Shown: positions 10,731 through 19,489, counted from the stretch's first letter. The stretch: DNA of 64,000 bases from Sphingopyxis sp. H050 (GCF_001468265.1 NZ_LNRZ01000002.1:124001-188000), one strand, 5' to 3'. Notes: generated by a model from the letters alone, not told the origin. Translations and numbers: made by a program.

Positions 10731-10758
10731 GGGTCGCGGCGCAAGCTGCGGCCCGATT
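10731..10758 (+). terminator. Possible terminator after HU gene
   Basis: Stem GGGTCGC (10731-10737) pairs with GCGGCCC (10748-10754) with one G-U pair, and is followed by GATTT. The U-tract is weak, so termination is plausible but not certain. Confidence 0.35.
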
Positions 10759-10863
10759 TGCATCTGCAGGCGAAAATTCGGCAAATGGGCGTTGCATTAC
10801 CGGCGCGAGCGGCTATGGCCGTCCGGCTTTCGGACGCCTCAGGCCATCGGCCGGCATCGGAAT

Positions 10864-10938
10864 GGGCGCGTAGCTCAGCGGTAGAGCACACCCTTCACAC
10901 GGGTGGGGTCACAGGTTCAATCCCTGTCGCGCCCACCA
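10864..10938 (+). tRNA. tRNA-Val, anticodon CAC
   Basis: A full cloverleaf can be written by eye. The acceptor stem is GGGCGCG/CGCGCCC, the D arm GCTC-AGCGGTA-GAGC, and the anticodon arm CACCC-TTCACAC-GGGTG with anticodon CAC, reading GUG (Val). The T arm is ACAGG-TTCAATC-CCTGT, and the 3' CCA is encoded. Total length is 75 bases. Confidence 0.96.
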
Positions 10939-11015
10939 TTCCCCCGAAGCATCTTTTGCCCGAACCGGGGCTTGCAGCCCATTCATCGCCTATTCAATGC
11001 GTTCACGCTAGGACC

Positions 11016-11327
11016 ATGGGCATGTTCCGCACTCTGATCATAACCCTCGCTTCCGCCTCGCTGCTTGCCGGCACACCCGCGATCGCGCGCGGCGACCGCG
11101 ACCAGGACAATCTGCGCGAAGCCGCGGCGCAGGGGCAGGTGATCCCGCTCAACCGCCTCATCGAAGGCGTGAAGTCGCGCCCACCCTACAGCGGCATGAC
11201 CTATCTCGGCGGCCCGCAGTTCGATGCGGAGCGTATGCTCTACGCGCTGAAGTTCATGGATGGCAGCCAGGTCGTCGTCGTCTATGTCGATGCGCGGACG
11301 GGCCGCATCGTAGGCCGCAAACCCTGA
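11016..11327 (+). CDS. Exported PepSY-like protein
   Basis: Predicted periplasmic protein of 103 residues. The N-terminus is a Sec signal peptide (FRTLIITLASASLLAGTPAIA), and the mature part resembles a single PepSY-type domain: IPLNRLIEGV, then LKFMDGSQVVVVYVDARTGRIVGRKP. Such domains often modulate proteases or sensor kinases outside the cytoplasm. It lies 102 bases upstream of a response regulator-sensor kinase pair and probably belongs to the same regulatory unit, as in other sphingomonads. A start at the second ATG (11022) is equally possible. Confidence 0.75.
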   Translation: MGMFRTLIITLASASLLAGTPAIARGDRDQDNLREAAAQGQVIPLNRLIEGVKSRPPYSGMTYLGGPQFDAERMLYALKFMDGSQVVVVYVDARTGRIVGRKP

Positions 11328-11429
11328 CAATTTGCCTGCAACGACATTTTGCGATGATCGTTGCGACTTGATACACAGTCGTTGGATAGCGGCCGGCCAT
11401 GTACCGGCGCGCAGAGGAAAGGCGTTTCA

Positions 11430-12092
11430 ATGCGGATTTTGATTGTCGAGGATGAACCCACGCTCGGGCCGCAGCTGAAATCGACGCTGGAGGCGACCGG
11501 CTATGCCGTCGATCTCGCGACCGATGGCGAGGACGGCCATTTCCTCGGCTCGACCGAAAATTACGACGCGGCGATCCTCGACCTCGGCCTGCCCGAAATC
11601 GACGGGCTGACGGTGCTCGACCGCTGGCGCAAGGAAAAGCGCAATTTCCCGGTGCTCGTGCTGACCGCGCGCGACAGCTGGTCTGACAAGGTCGCGGGTC
11701 TCGACGCGGGCGCGGACGATTATCTCGCTAAGCCGTTCCAGACCGAAGAGCTGATCGCGCGCCTGCGTGCGCTCATCCGCCGCGCCGCGGGCAACGCGTC
11801 GAGCGAGCTGATTGCGGGCAATGTCCGCCTCGACACGCGCTCGGGCCGCGTGACGCTCGACGGCGCGCCGGTGAAGCTGACCGCGCAGGAGTATAAGCTC
11901 CTGTCCTACCTGCTCCACCACAAGGGCAAGGTCGTGTCCCGCACCGAACTGATCGAGCATATCTACGATCAGGATTTCGACCGCGATTCGAACACGATCG
12001 AGGTGTTCGTGACGCGCATCCGCAAGAAACTGGGCGCCGACATCATCACCACCATCCGCGGCCTCGGCTACCAGCTCGACGATCCGCAATAA
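11430..12092 (+). CDS. OmpR-family response regulator
   Basis: Transcription factor of 220 residues. The receiver domain starts MRILIVEDEP, with phospho-acceptor D51 in AILDLGLP, the switch Thr in VLVLTARDS and the Lys in YLAKPF. A winged-helix DNA-binding domain follows (LTAQEYKLLSYLLHH, then FVTRIRKKLGADIITTIRGLGYQL). It is followed after 3 bases by its histidine kinase and preceded by a PepSY protein, an arrangement like the PhoP/PhoQ or FeuP/FeuQ systems of alphaproteobacteria. The signal and regulon are not visible from the sequence. Confidence 0.92.
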   Translation: MRILIVEDEPTLGPQLKSTLEATGYAVDLATDGEDGHFLGSTENYDAAILDLGLPEIDGLTVLDRWRKEKRNFPVLVLTARDSWSDKVAGLDAGADDYLAKPFQTEELIARLRALIRRAAGNASSELIAGNVRLDTRSGRVTLDGAPVKLTAQEYKLLSYLLHHKGKVVSRTELIEHIYDQDFDRDSNTIEVFVTRIRKKLGADIITTIRGLGYQLDDPQ

Positions 12093-12095
12093 GGC

Positions 12096-13493
12096 ATGGC
12101 GGAGGGGGACGTCGCCCCGGCGGTAGAATCCGATCCGGCCCGGCCGGCAGCCCTGACGAGCCGGATCACCGGCTCGCTGGCGCGGCGCATGATCGCGATC
12201 GCGACGATCTGGATTTCGGTGCTGCTCATCGGGGGCGGCTTCGCGCTCGATCGCGTGCTCACCAACGCCATCACGCGCAACTTCGATTCCAGCCTCGAAT
12301 ATGTGCTGATCGCGATGATCCGCTCGTCGGAGATCGGGCCGGATGGAGAGGTGCGGTTGATCGAACCGCTCGGCGACCAGCGTTTCCTCGAACCCTATAG
12401 CGGCCTGTATTGGCAGATCAGCGGCGGCGGACAGGAGCCCTATCGGTCGCGCTCGCTGTGGGAGCGCACACTGAAGCCGCCGCAGGCCCATGTCGACAAC
12501 GAACTTCATACCTACAACAGCAACCAGTTTCCCGAGGAGCAGCTGCGGGTCCTCGAACGCAATGTCATCCTGCCCGGCAGCAAGACGAGCTGGCGCTTCC
12601 AGATCGCGCAGTCGCGCGAGGCGCTGGACCTGCAGATCGGCGCGGTGCGCGCGACGTTGATCCCCAGCCTCGGTCTGCTCGGCCTCGGCCTCATCATCCT
12701 CGCCGCGCTTCAGACCTTTTACGGCCTGTTGCCACTGCGCCAGATTCGCCGCGCGATCGCGGCGATGCGCGGCGGGCAGAACCGCCGCGTCACCGCACCG
12801 TTGCCGCTCGAAGTGCAGCCGATGGTCGACGAGCTCAATGCGCTGCTCGCGCATAACGAGAAGCAAGCCGAGGAGGCGCGGCTCCACGCGGGCAATCTGG
12901 CGCACGCGCTCAAGACTCCGCTGACCGTGCTGGTCAACAGCGCGACGGGATCGGACAGCCCGCTTGCGGAGACCGTGCGGCGCGAGGCGGCGACGATGCA
13001 GCGCCAGGTTGACCACCATCTCGCCCGCGCCCGCGCCGTCGGCCGCCGCGGCGCCGCGCAGGCACGCGCGATCGTATGGGACAGCGTCGAAAGCGTCTCG
13101 CGCGCGGTCGGGCTGCTCTATCCCAAGGCACGGCTCGATGCATCGGGCGACAAGACGATCGTCGCGCGCGTCGAGCGGCAGGACCTGGACGAGCTGATCG
13201 GCAATCTGCTCGAAAATGCGGCCAAATATGGCGGCGGCAGCGTCTTCGTCACTGTCCAGCGCGACGGCACGATGGCCGAAATCCTGATCGAGGACGACGG
13301 CGCGGGCATCTCCCCCGCCGACCGCCAGCGCATCTTCGACCGCGGCGTCCGCCTCGACAGCGGAAAGCCGGGGACCGGCCTCGGCCTCGCGATCGTCCGC
13401 GATGTGGCGGAGATTTATGGCGGCAGCATCATGCTCGAAGAGAGCGAGGATCTGGGCGGATTGCTGGTAAGGCTGAGGTTGCCGGCGGGTTAG
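12096..13493 (+). CDS. Membrane sensor histidine kinase
   Basis: Inner-membrane sensor of 465 residues, partner of the preceding response regulator. TM1 is about residues 32-50 and TM2 about 188-208, enclosing a periplasmic sensing domain of roughly 135 residues. A HAMP-like segment follows (LLPLRQIRRAIAAMRGG). The phospho-acceptor is H270 in the unusual H-box NLAHALKTPLTVL, the LAHALKTP form seen in PhoQ/FeuQ-type kinases. The ATPase part has N374 in LLENAAKYG, the G1 box EDDGAGIS and the G2 box GTGLGLAIVRDVAE. Start codon and stop spacing fit one operon with the regulator. Confidence 0.92.
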   Translation: MAEGDVAPAVESDPARPAALTSRITGSLARRMIAIATIWISVLLIGGGFALDRVLTNAITRNFDSSLEYVLIAMIRSSEIGPDGEVRLIEPLGDQRFLEPYSGLYWQISGGGQEPYRSRSLWERTLKPPQAHVDNELHTYNSNQFPEEQLRVLERNVILPGSKTSWRFQIAQSREALDLQIGAVRATLIPSLGLLGLGLIILAALQTFYGLLPLRQIRRAIAAMRGGQNRRVTAPLPLEVQPMVDELNALLAHNEKQAEEARLHAGNLAHALKTPLTVLVNSATGSDSPLAETVRREAATMQRQVDHHLARARAVGRRGAAQARAIVWDSVESVSRAVGLLYPKARLDASGDKTIVARVERQDLDELIGNLLENAAKYGGGSVFVTVQRDGTMAEILIEDDGAGISPADRQRIFDRGVRLDSGKPGTGLGLAIVRDVAEIYGGSIMLEESEDLGGLLVRLRLPAG

Positions 13494-13520
13494 GCTGTTT
13501 TGGGGTCGATTCCAGACATT

Positions 13521-13593
13521 CGTCATCCCGGACTTGATCCGGGATCCATAGCCGCGCCGTCGTCGTGGATCCCGGATCAAGTCCGGGATGACG
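13521..13593. repeat. Perfect 28-bp inverted repeat
   Basis: The arms at 13521-13548 and 13566-13593 are exact reverse complements (core CATCCCGGACTTGATCCGGG), with a 17-base loop. This is a common intergenic palindrome type in sphingomonads; related forms are at 41713-41787 and 32593-32670. It lies just after the kinase stop and could act as a strong transcript end. Confidence 0.85.
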
Positions 13594-13605
13594 AGAAATG
13601 AGAAT

Positions 13606-13739
13606 CCTCACTGTGGCGAAGCCATGGGGAGGGGGACCGCCGCCGCAGGCGGTGGTGGAGGGGCGACGACGTCGCGCCAAAGGCCTCTCCGTCAGCGCTT
13701 CGCGCTGCCAACCCCCATGGCTTCGCCACAGGGAGGATC
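13606..13739. repeat. Dispersed intergenic repeat with inverted ends (copy 2)
   Basis: Second copy of the element at 7606-7740. It shares GGCGGTGGTGGAGGGGC and GTCAGCGCTTCGCGCTGCCA, and its ends TCCTCACTGTGGCGAAGCCA and TGGCTTCGCCACAGGGAGGA are inverted. The compensated differences between the copies keep the end pairing. Confidence 0.75.
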
Positions 13740-13784
13740 ATCGTCAGCAACGCTCGCTAGCCGACATCGCCCGCTGCGCAGAAA

Positions 13785-13932
13785 ACACTTTCCTACATTG
13801 TTGCGGCATGAGACCGTAATCCGGCTCTTTGAAAATGTCCGTCGATCGAACCGTCATTCAGCGAGCGTGCCACTAAAGCGACAAAAGCGACATTTTTGCG
13901 CGCGCCGTCCGTCGCTTTTGTCGCCTTAAGGC
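13785..13932. repeat. Dispersed ~150-bp element with TAAAGCGACAAA arms (copy 1)
   Basis: The sequence shares ordered blocks with 41810-41957: TCCTACATT, CGGC, GCTCTTTGA, TAAAGCGACAAA, CGTCCGT and TTTTGTCGC. The last third forms an inverted repeat between TAAAGCGACAAAAGCGACA and CGTCGCTTTTGTCGCCTTA. It lies between the convergent kinase and GST genes. No coding frame is convincing. Confidence 0.65.
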
Positions 13933-13978
13933 CACAAAGGACAAAATTCCGGCGTCTTCAAGCGGGGCTCTTGTGACT

Positions 13979-14674
13979 TTAAGCGGCGCAGACCAGCAAT
14001 CCGCGCTGCACCGCCGGCCGGGCCAGCCCGCGCTCCAGCCACGCCTGCGCATGCTTGAACCGATCGAATCCGACGATCTCGGCGGCATCGTAAAATCCGA
14101 TCAGATTGCGGACCCAGCCGAGCAGCGAGATGTCGGCGATGCTATATTCCTCACCCATGATCCACGTCCGCCCGTCGAGGCGGCCATCGAGGACGCCGAG
14201 CAGGCGCGCGGACTCGGCGGCGTAACGGTCCCGGGGACGCTTGTCTTCATATTCGCGACCCGCGAATTTGTGGAAGAAGCCTAGCTGCCCGAACATCGGA
14301 CCTGCGCCGCCCATCTGCCACATCAGCCATTGGATCGCCTCGTACCGGCGGCCCGGATCCTCGGGCAGGAAGCGGTCGGTCTTATCGGCGAGATAGATCA
14401 GGATCGCGCCCGATTCCCACAGCGCGAGCGGCTTGCCGCCCGGACCGTCGGGATCGTAGATCGCGGGAATCTTGCCGTTCGGGTTGAGCGCCAGGAACGC
14501 CGGGTCATGGCTTTCGTTCGCCATGATATCGATGCGATGCGCCTCATAGGGCAGGCCGCATTCCTCCAGCATGATGCTGACCTTGACGCCATTGGGCGTC
14601 GGCAGGCCGAACAGTTGCAGGCGGTCGGGGTGCTCGGCCGGCCATTTGGCGAAGATCGGATGGTCGAGGCTCAT
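13979..14674 (-). CDS. Glutathione S-transferase, nu-class (YfcG/YghU-like)
   Basis: Cytosolic thioredoxin-fold protein of 231 residues. The N-terminal domain reads LQLFGLPTPNGVKVSIMLEE, where TPNG with Thr26 and Asn28 is the active-site signature of nu-class GSTs, which act as glutathione-dependent disulfide reductases. The LNPNGKIPAI cis-Pro loop and WESGAILIYLADK follow, then the all-helical C-terminal domain with GEEYSIADISLLGW. Its start overlaps the stop of the chorismate mutase gene by 4 bases, so both come from one transcript. The physiological substrate is not evident. Confidence 0.9.
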   Translation of the reverse strand: MSLDHPIFAKWPAEHPDRLQLFGLPTPNGVKVSIMLEECGLPYEAHRIDIMANESHDPAFLALNPNGKIPAIYDPDGPGGKPLALWESGAILIYLADKTDRFLPEDPGRRYEAIQWLMWQMGGAGPMFGQLGFFHKFAGREYEDKRPRDRYAAESARLLGVLDGRLDGRTWIMGEEYSIADISLLGWVRNLIGFYDAAEIVGFDRFKHAQAWLERGLARPAVQRGLLVCAA

Positions 14675-14958
14675 GCGTCGGTCTCCCGCTTGGCGCGCTG
14701 ATGGTGGCGGATCACCTCGTCGATGATGAAGCGCAGGAATTTCTCGGTGAAATCGGGGTCGAGGTCGGCATCGCGCGCCAGTTCGCGCAGCCGCCCGATC
14801 TGGCGCTCCTCGCGGCCCGGATCGGCGGGGGGCAGGCCCTCGCGCGCTTTCAGTTCGCCAACCGCCTTTGTGACCTTGAACCGCTCGGCGAGCATATAGA
14901 CGAGCGCCGCGTCGATATTGTCGATGCTCTGGCGGTAACGGCTCAGCTGGTCGTCCAT
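14671..14958 (-). CDS. Chorismate mutase (AroQ type)
   Basis: Converts chorismate to prephenate at the branch to Phe and Tyr. The 95-residue stand-alone helical domain begins MDDQLSRYRQSIDNIDAALV. It carries the AroQ pattern: an Arg in SRYRQSIDNID, LAERFKVTKAVGELK with the key Lys, and a final helix FLRFIIDEVIRHH. I chose the ATG at 14958 because the family starts 5-10 residues before xxIDxID. It is coupled to the GST gene by an ATGA overlap. Confidence 0.9.
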   Translation of the reverse strand: MDDQLSRYRQSIDNIDAALVYMLAERFKVTKAVGELKAREGLPPADPGREERQIGRLRELARDADLDPDFTEKFLRFIIDEVIRHHQRAKRETDA

Positions 14959-15062
14959 GCGCGGCTCCTCATATGCAAGAAAGGCTTGGCACCGGCGGGG
15001 GGCGCAAGGCAAGCCGAAAGTCGTTGCAAAATCCCGGTCCTCCGGCCAATGCGGCGCTTGTC

Positions 15063-16076
15063 ATGACTGCGGAAATCCATCTTCTCCACGGCGACCGACC
15101 GCCCTCGCTCGACCCGATGATGGCGCTCGTCGCCGCCGATATGAACGAGGTGAATGCGGTCATTCTCGACCGGATGCAGTCCGAAGTGCCGCTGATCCCG
15201 GAGCTTGCCGGCCATCTGATCGCGGGGGGCGGCAAGCGGATGCGTCCGATGCTGACGCTCGCCTGCGGCAAGCTGCTCGACTATCCGGGCCGCCGCCACT
15301 GCAAGCTCGCCGCCGCGGTCGAGTTCATCCACACCGCGACTTTGCTCCACGACGATGTCGTCGACAAATCGGACCTTCGCCGCGGCCGCAAGACCGCCAA
15401 CATCATCTGGGGCAACAGCGCCTCCGTGCTCGTCGGCGACTTCCTGTTCAGCCGCGCCTTCGAGGTGATGGTCGAGGATGGGTCGCTGAAGGTGCTCAAG
15501 ATTTTGAGCCGCGCCTCGGCCGTGATAGCCGAGGGCGAGGTCAACCAGCTCTCGGCGCAGCGCCGGATCGAGACGAGCGAGGACCAGTATCTCGCGATCA
15601 TCAACGCCAAGACCGCGGAGCTGTTCGCCGCCGCGTGCAAGATCGCCGCAGTCGTCGCCGAACGCGACGACGCCGCCGAAGCCGCGCTCGACGCCTATGG
15701 CCGCAACCTCGGCATCGCCTTCCAGCTCGTCGACGATGCGATCGACTATGTCTCCGACGAGGAAACGATGGGCAAGGGCGTCGGCGACGACTTCCGCGAC
15801 GGCAAGGTCACGCTACCGGTCATCCTCGCCTATGCGCGCGGCAGCACCGAGGAGCGCGAATTCTGGAAGCAAGCGATCGTGGGCCACAAGACCTCGGACG
15901 AGGATTTGGCTTACGCCAAGTCGCTGCTGCTGAAGCACGACACGATCGCCGACACGCTCGCGCGCGCACGACACTATGGTCAGCGCGCGGTCGACGCGAT
16001 CGGCGGCTTCCGCGCGAGCCAGGCGAAATCGGCGCTGACCGAAGCCGTCGCCTTCGCCGTCGCGCGCGCTTACTGA
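15063..16076 (+). CDS. ispB: Trans-polyprenyl diphosphate synthase
   Basis: Elongates farnesyl diphosphate with IPP to the long side chain of ubiquinone. From the ATG at 15063 the protein has 337 residues. Family marks are GGGKRMRPML (substrate binding), the first Asp-rich motif LLHDDVVDKSDLRRG, GNSASVLVGDFLFSRAF, and the second Asp-rich motif FQLVDDAIDYV. The product chain length (octa- or decaprenyl) cannot be read reliably; sphingomonads use Q-10, so decaprenyl is likely. A start at 14973 would add 30 residues without family resemblance. Confidence 0.92.
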   Translation: MTAEIHLLHGDRPPSLDPMMALVAADMNEVNAVILDRMQSEVPLIPELAGHLIAGGGKRMRPMLTLACGKLLDYPGRRHCKLAAAVEFIHTATLLHDDVVDKSDLRRGRKTANIIWGNSASVLVGDFLFSRAFEVMVEDGSLKVLKILSRASAVIAEGEVNQLSAQRRIETSEDQYLAIINAKTAELFAAACKIAAVVAERDDAAEAALDAYGRNLGIAFQLVDDAIDYVSDEETMGKGVGDDFRDGKVTLPVILAYARGSTEEREFWKQAIVGHKTSDEDLAYAKSLLLKHDTIADTLARARHYGQRAVDAIGGFRASQAKSALTEAVAFAVARAY

Positions 16077-16086
16077 CTTTGAACAT

Positions 16087-16113
16087 TCCCGCGACAGCGG
16101 GATTGCATTTTTC
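16087..16113 (+). terminator. Intrinsic terminator after ispB
   Basis: Stem TCCCGC (16087-16092) and GCGGGA (16097-16102) with a GACA loop is followed by TTGCATTTTT. It begins 10 bases after the ispB stop. Confidence 0.65.
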
Positions 16114-16114
16114 T

Positions 16115-16188
16115 TCTTCGCGCCTTTGCGCCTTTGCATGAAATCAGAAAAACCTCAGGCAAAGGCGCGAAGGCGCAAAGAAAGAGGA
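16115..16188. repeat. Inverted repeat built on CGCGCCTTTGCGCC
   Basis: Left arm CTTCGCGCCTTTGCGCCTTT and right arm AAAGGCGCGAAGGCGCAAAG are imperfect inverted repeats about 25 bases long around a loop of about 22 bases. It occupies the gap between ispB and the DUF1801 gene. Confidence 0.6.
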
Positions 16189-16205
16189 AAAGGGGTTTTG
16201 TTGGA

Positions 16206-16592
16206 ATGGCGATGATGGGCCCCGCAGCGGAAACCCCCGATGCGTACATCGCCGCCCTTTCAGGCTGGCAGCACGAACGTTGCGCGATGATGCGCGCCGC
16301 GATCATGGGCGCCGCGCCGTTCGAAGAGACGATCAAATGGACCAACCTCGTGTTCATGGCGAACGGCCCGTGCATCCTGATCCGTGCCGAGGAGCATCGC
16401 GTGCTGCTCGGTTTCTGGCGCGGCAAAAGGCTGCGCGAAGTCGATGCGCGGATCAAGGCGAGCGGCAAGTATGAACTCGGCAATCTGGTGATGACCGAGG
16501 CGACCGATGTCACGGCGGAGCAGGTCGCGCGCCTTGCCGCCGAAGCCTTCCGCCTCAACATCGAACTGGGCAATCCCGCAGCACGCACATGA
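16206..16592 (+). CDS. DUF1801-family protein
   Basis: Small soluble protein of 128 residues of the YdhG/DUF1801 group. Visible conserved blocks are WQHERCAMMRAAIMG, ETIKWTNLVFMANGPC, ILIRAEEHRVLLGFWRG and a C-terminal EQVARLAAEAFRLN. The family has no established biochemical role. The last codons overlap the hrpB start by 4 bases (ATGA), so the two are co-transcribed and coupled. The start at 16206 was chosen over 16134, which lies in the upstream inverted repeat. Confidence 0.8.
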   Translation: MAMMGPAAETPDAYIAALSGWQHERCAMMRAAIMGAAPFEETIKWTNLVFMANGPCILIRAEEHRVLLGFWRGKRLREVDARIKASGKYELGNLVMTEATDVTAEQVARLAAEAFRLNIELGNPAART

Positions 16593-19054
16593 CGCAGCCG
16601 CTCCCGATCGATGCCGTGCTGCCCGACATCATGGCGGCGCTGGTGCTGAAACCCAACGTTGTCGTCGTCGCGCCGCCGGGCGCGGGTAAGACGACGCGCG
16701 TCGCGCCCGCGATGCTCGACCAGCCTTGGTGCAAAGGCAATGTGTGGCTGCTCTCGCCGCGCCGGCTCGCGGCGCGTGCGGCGGCGGAGCGCATCGCCGA
16801 GGAGATGGGCGAACCGGTTGGCTGCAAGGTCGGCTATGCGACCCGCCTCGACAGCAAGCAGTCGGCGGCGACGCGGCTGCTGGTGATGACGCCGGGCCTG
16901 TTCCGCAATCGCATCCTCGCCGACCCGGAGCTTCACGGCGTCTCGGCGGTGCTGTTCGACGAAGTCCACGAACGCAGCCTCGACGGCGATTTCGCGCTCG
17001 CGCTCGCGATCGACGCGCAGCAGGGGCTGCGCGACGACCTGCGCCTCGTCGCCATGTCGGCGACGCTCGACGGGGCGCGCTTCGGCGCGCTGCTCGGCAA
17101 CGCGCCGGTGGTGAAGAGCGAAGGCAAAAGCTGGCCGCTCGACCTCCGGCATATCGGCCGCCGCGCCGAGGATCGGCTCGAGGCGTCGGTGCTGCTCGCG
17201 GTGCGGCAGGCGATGGCCGATGAGCCCGAAGGCGATATGCTGGCCTTCCTGCCCGGCGCCGCCGACATCGAGCGCGCCGCGGCGGCGGTCGAGGCGGCGG
17301 GGCTGCCGCTCGTCGTCCATCGCCTGCATGGCCAGATCGACCCGGCGCAGCAGCGAAAGGCGCTCGTCCACGATCCCGACGGCGGCCGCAAGCTCATCCT
17401 CGCGACGAGCATCGCCGAAACCAGCCTGACGATCGAGGGCGTCCGCATCGTGATCGACGCGGGGCTGTCGCGGCGTCCGCGTTTCGACAAGGCGGCAGGG
17501 ATCGCGCGCCTCGTGACCGAACGCGCCAGCCAGGCATCGGCGACCCAGCGCGCGGGACGCGCGGCGCGGCAGGGGCCAGGCGTTGCCTATCGTTTGTGGG
17601 AAGCCGCGGCGACCGCGGGGATGCCGCCCTTCGACCCGCCCGAAATTCACGAGAATGACCTGATGCCCGTGGTGCTCGACTGCGCGAGCTGGGGCATTAT
17701 CGATCCGCGGCAATTGGGCTGGCTCGATCCGCCGTCCCCCGCCGCGATCGCCGAGGCGAAAGCGCGCCTGCGAGGGATCGGCGCGCTTGGCGCCGACGGA
17801 CGCATCACCGCGCATGGCAAGGCGCTTGCGGCGATCCCGCTGCCGGTGCCGCTCGCGCATATGCTGCTTGACGCGGCGCGCGCGGGGGAGGCCGATCTGG
17901 CCGCAAGGCTGGCGGTGCTGCTCACCGAACCGGGGCTCGGCGGACGCGGCGTCGACGTCGAGGCGCGGCTTGGGCGTTGGAAGGCGATGCGCGGCGACCG
18001 CTCCGAAGGCGCATGGCGGCTGGCGCGGCGCCTCGCCGAGCTTGGCGAGAAACGCGCATCGGGCGAAAGCAAACTCGGCGAGCGGTCGGTGGGTGGCTGG
18101 ATCGCGACTGCCTGGCCCGACCGGGTCGCTCGACAGCGCGCGGGCCAGCGCGGCGACTATCTGAGCGCGGGCGGCCGCGCCTACAAGCTCGATCCGTTCG
18201 ATCCGCTGGCGAACAGCGAATGGCTCGCTATTGCCGACGCGCAGGGTCATGCCGCCGGGGTGCGCATTCTGGGTGCGGCGCCGATCGGCTTGGCCGAGGT
18301 CGAAACGATCTTCGCGGGCCAGATCGAAAGCCGGTCGGCAAGCCGCTACGATGCCGAGGCCGACCGCGTCGACCATCGCCGCGAACGCCGCCTCGGCGCG
18401 ATCGCGCTGTCGAGCGGACAGACGGGGCGAAGCGAGGGCGCCGAGGACGACATCGCGGTGCGGCTCGCGGCGGTGCGCGAAAAGGGGCTCGGTCTGATCG
18501 GCTGGGGGCCGGTGTCGCAGGCGCTGCGTCAGCGCGCGTCCTTCGCTGCGCTCGATACCTTGTCGGCGCCCGCGCTCGCGGACAGCCTCGATATCTGGCT
18601 CGCGCCGCTGCTCGAGAAGTCGCGCGGACTGCGTGACATCGGCGACCAACGTCTCGCCGATGCGCTGTCTGGCCTGCTCGACTGGCCCGCGCGGCAGTTG
18701 CTCGACAAGCTCGCGCCCGCCGATTTCACGACGCCCGCGGGCAGCCGCCACGCGATCGATTATGGCGCCGATGGCGGCCCGACGGTCAGCGTGCGCGTGC
18801 AGGAGATGTTCGGCCTCGCAAAGCACCCGGTGATCGGCGACCCGCCGATCCCGCTCGTTCTCGCGCTGACCTCGCCCGCGCACCGGCCGATCCAGACCAG
18901 CCGCGACATCGCGAGCTTCTGGCGCGGCAGCTGGTCCGAAGTCGCGAAGGAGATGCGCGGCCGCTATCCCAAGCATAGCTGGCCCGACGATCCGGCGAAC
19001 GCGCGTCCGACCTTGCTCACCAAGGCGGCGCAGGCGCGGCGCGACGGGCAATAG
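16589..19054 (+). CDS. hrpB: ATP-dependent helicase HrpB
   Basis: DEAH-box superfamily 2 helicase of 821 residues, the usual HrpB length. Walker A is APPGAGKTTR (K34), motif II is DEVHERSLDGD near residue 125, motif III is MSATLDG, and motif VI is ATQRAGRAARQGPG. The HrpB-specific C-terminal region follows (RYPKHSWPDDP at the very end). It is a presumed RNA helicase whose substrate is not well defined. It is coupled to the upstream DUF1801 gene. Confidence 0.95.
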   Translation: MTQPLPIDAVLPDIMAALVLKPNVVVVAPPGAGKTTRVAPAMLDQPWCKGNVWLLSPRRLAARAAAERIAEEMGEPVGCKVGYATRLDSKQSAATRLLVMTPGLFRNRILADPELHGVSAVLFDEVHERSLDGDFALALAIDAQQGLRDDLRLVAMSATLDGARFGALLGNAPVVKSEGKSWPLDLRHIGRRAEDRLEASVLLAVRQAMADEPEGDMLAFLPGAADIERAAAAVEAAGLPLVVHRLHGQIDPAQQRKALVHDPDGGRKLILATSIAETSLTIEGVRIVIDAGLSRRPRFDKAAGIARLVTERASQASATQRAGRAARQGPGVAYRLWEAAATAGMPPFDPPEIHENDLMPVVLDCASWGIIDPRQLGWLDPPSPAAIAEAKARLRGIGALGADGRITAHGKALAAIPLPVPLAHMLLDAARAGEADLAARLAVLLTEPGLGGRGVDVEARLGRWKAMRGDRSEGAWRLARRLAELGEKRASGESKLGERSVGGWIATAWPDRVARQRAGQRGDYLSAGGRAYKLDPFDPLANSEWLAIADAQGHAAGVRILGAAPIGLAEVETIFAGQIESRSASRYDAEADRVDHRRERRLGAIALSSGQTGRSEGAEDDIAVRLAAVREKGLGLIGWGPVSQALRQRASFAALDTLSAPALADSLDIWLAPLLEKSRGLRDIGDQRLADALSGLLDWPARQLLDKLAPADFTTPAGSRHAIDYGADGGPTVSVRVQEMFGLAKHPVIGDPPIPLVLALTSPAHRPIQTSRDIASFWRGSWSEVAKEMRGRYPKHSWPDDPANARPTLLTKAAQARRDGQ

Positions 19055-19120
19055 GCCTCTTTTCGTTGGCCGCGCTTGGCGCTAAGGCGGCGGCAGAAGC
19101 ATCCAGCAGGACGACCCTCG

Positions 19121-19399
19121 ATGAAAGCGCGTATCTTCCAGAAGCCCAAGAATGCGATGCAGTCGGGCCGTGCGGGCACGCAGCGCTGGTTCCTGGAATT
19201 CGCGCCCGCCGAAGCGCGCAAGGCCGATCCGCTGATGGGTTGGGCGGGCAGCGGCGACACGCAGCGCCAGCTCCGCCTGGGCTTTGCAACGCGGGAAGAA
19301 GCGGTCGCCTATGCCAACAAGAACGGTATCGAGGTGGAGGTTATGCCGACGCCCGTCCGCAAGCTGAAGATTCAGGCCTACGCCGACAACTTCCGTTGA
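19121..19399 (+). CDS. NDUFS4-like NADH dehydrogenase (complex I) accessory subunit
   Basis: Protein of 92 residues of the ETC complex I subunit family, homologous to the mitochondrial 18-kDa subunit NDUFS4 and found in alphaproteobacteria. Typical blocks are ARIFQKPKNAMQSGRAGT, WFLEFAPAE, DPLMGWAGSGDTQRQLRLGF, and FATREEAVAYANKNGIEVEV. It is expected to bind the peripheral arm of complex I on the cytoplasmic side. The ATG at 19121 matches the family N-terminus. It lies apart from any nuo operon in this window. Confidence 0.92.
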   Translation: MKARIFQKPKNAMQSGRAGTQRWFLEFAPAEARKADPLMGWAGSGDTQRQLRLGFATREEAVAYANKNGIEVEVMPTPVRKLKIQAYADNFR

Positions 19400-19408
19400 T
19401 CAAATAGG

Positions 19409-19487
19409 CGTCGCCCCCGCGAAGGCGGGGGCCGTTGGAGAAGTGGCGCGGAGCTTGCTAGCGGCCCCCGCCTTCGCGGGGGCGACG
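19409..19487. repeat. Perfect 26-bp inverted repeat
   Basis: The arms at 19409-19434 and 19462-19487 are exact reverse complements (core GCCCCCGCGAAGGCGGGGGC) around a 27-base loop. Each arm is itself a small hairpin. It sits between the convergent NDUFS4-like and DUF4170 genes and may end both transcripts. Confidence 0.85.
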
Positions 19488-19489
19488 GA

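Noticed and set aside
16070..19051. Minus-strand open frame of 993 codons opposite hrpB
   Set aside because: Antisense shadow with Arg-rich composition; hrpB on the other strand has every helicase motif.
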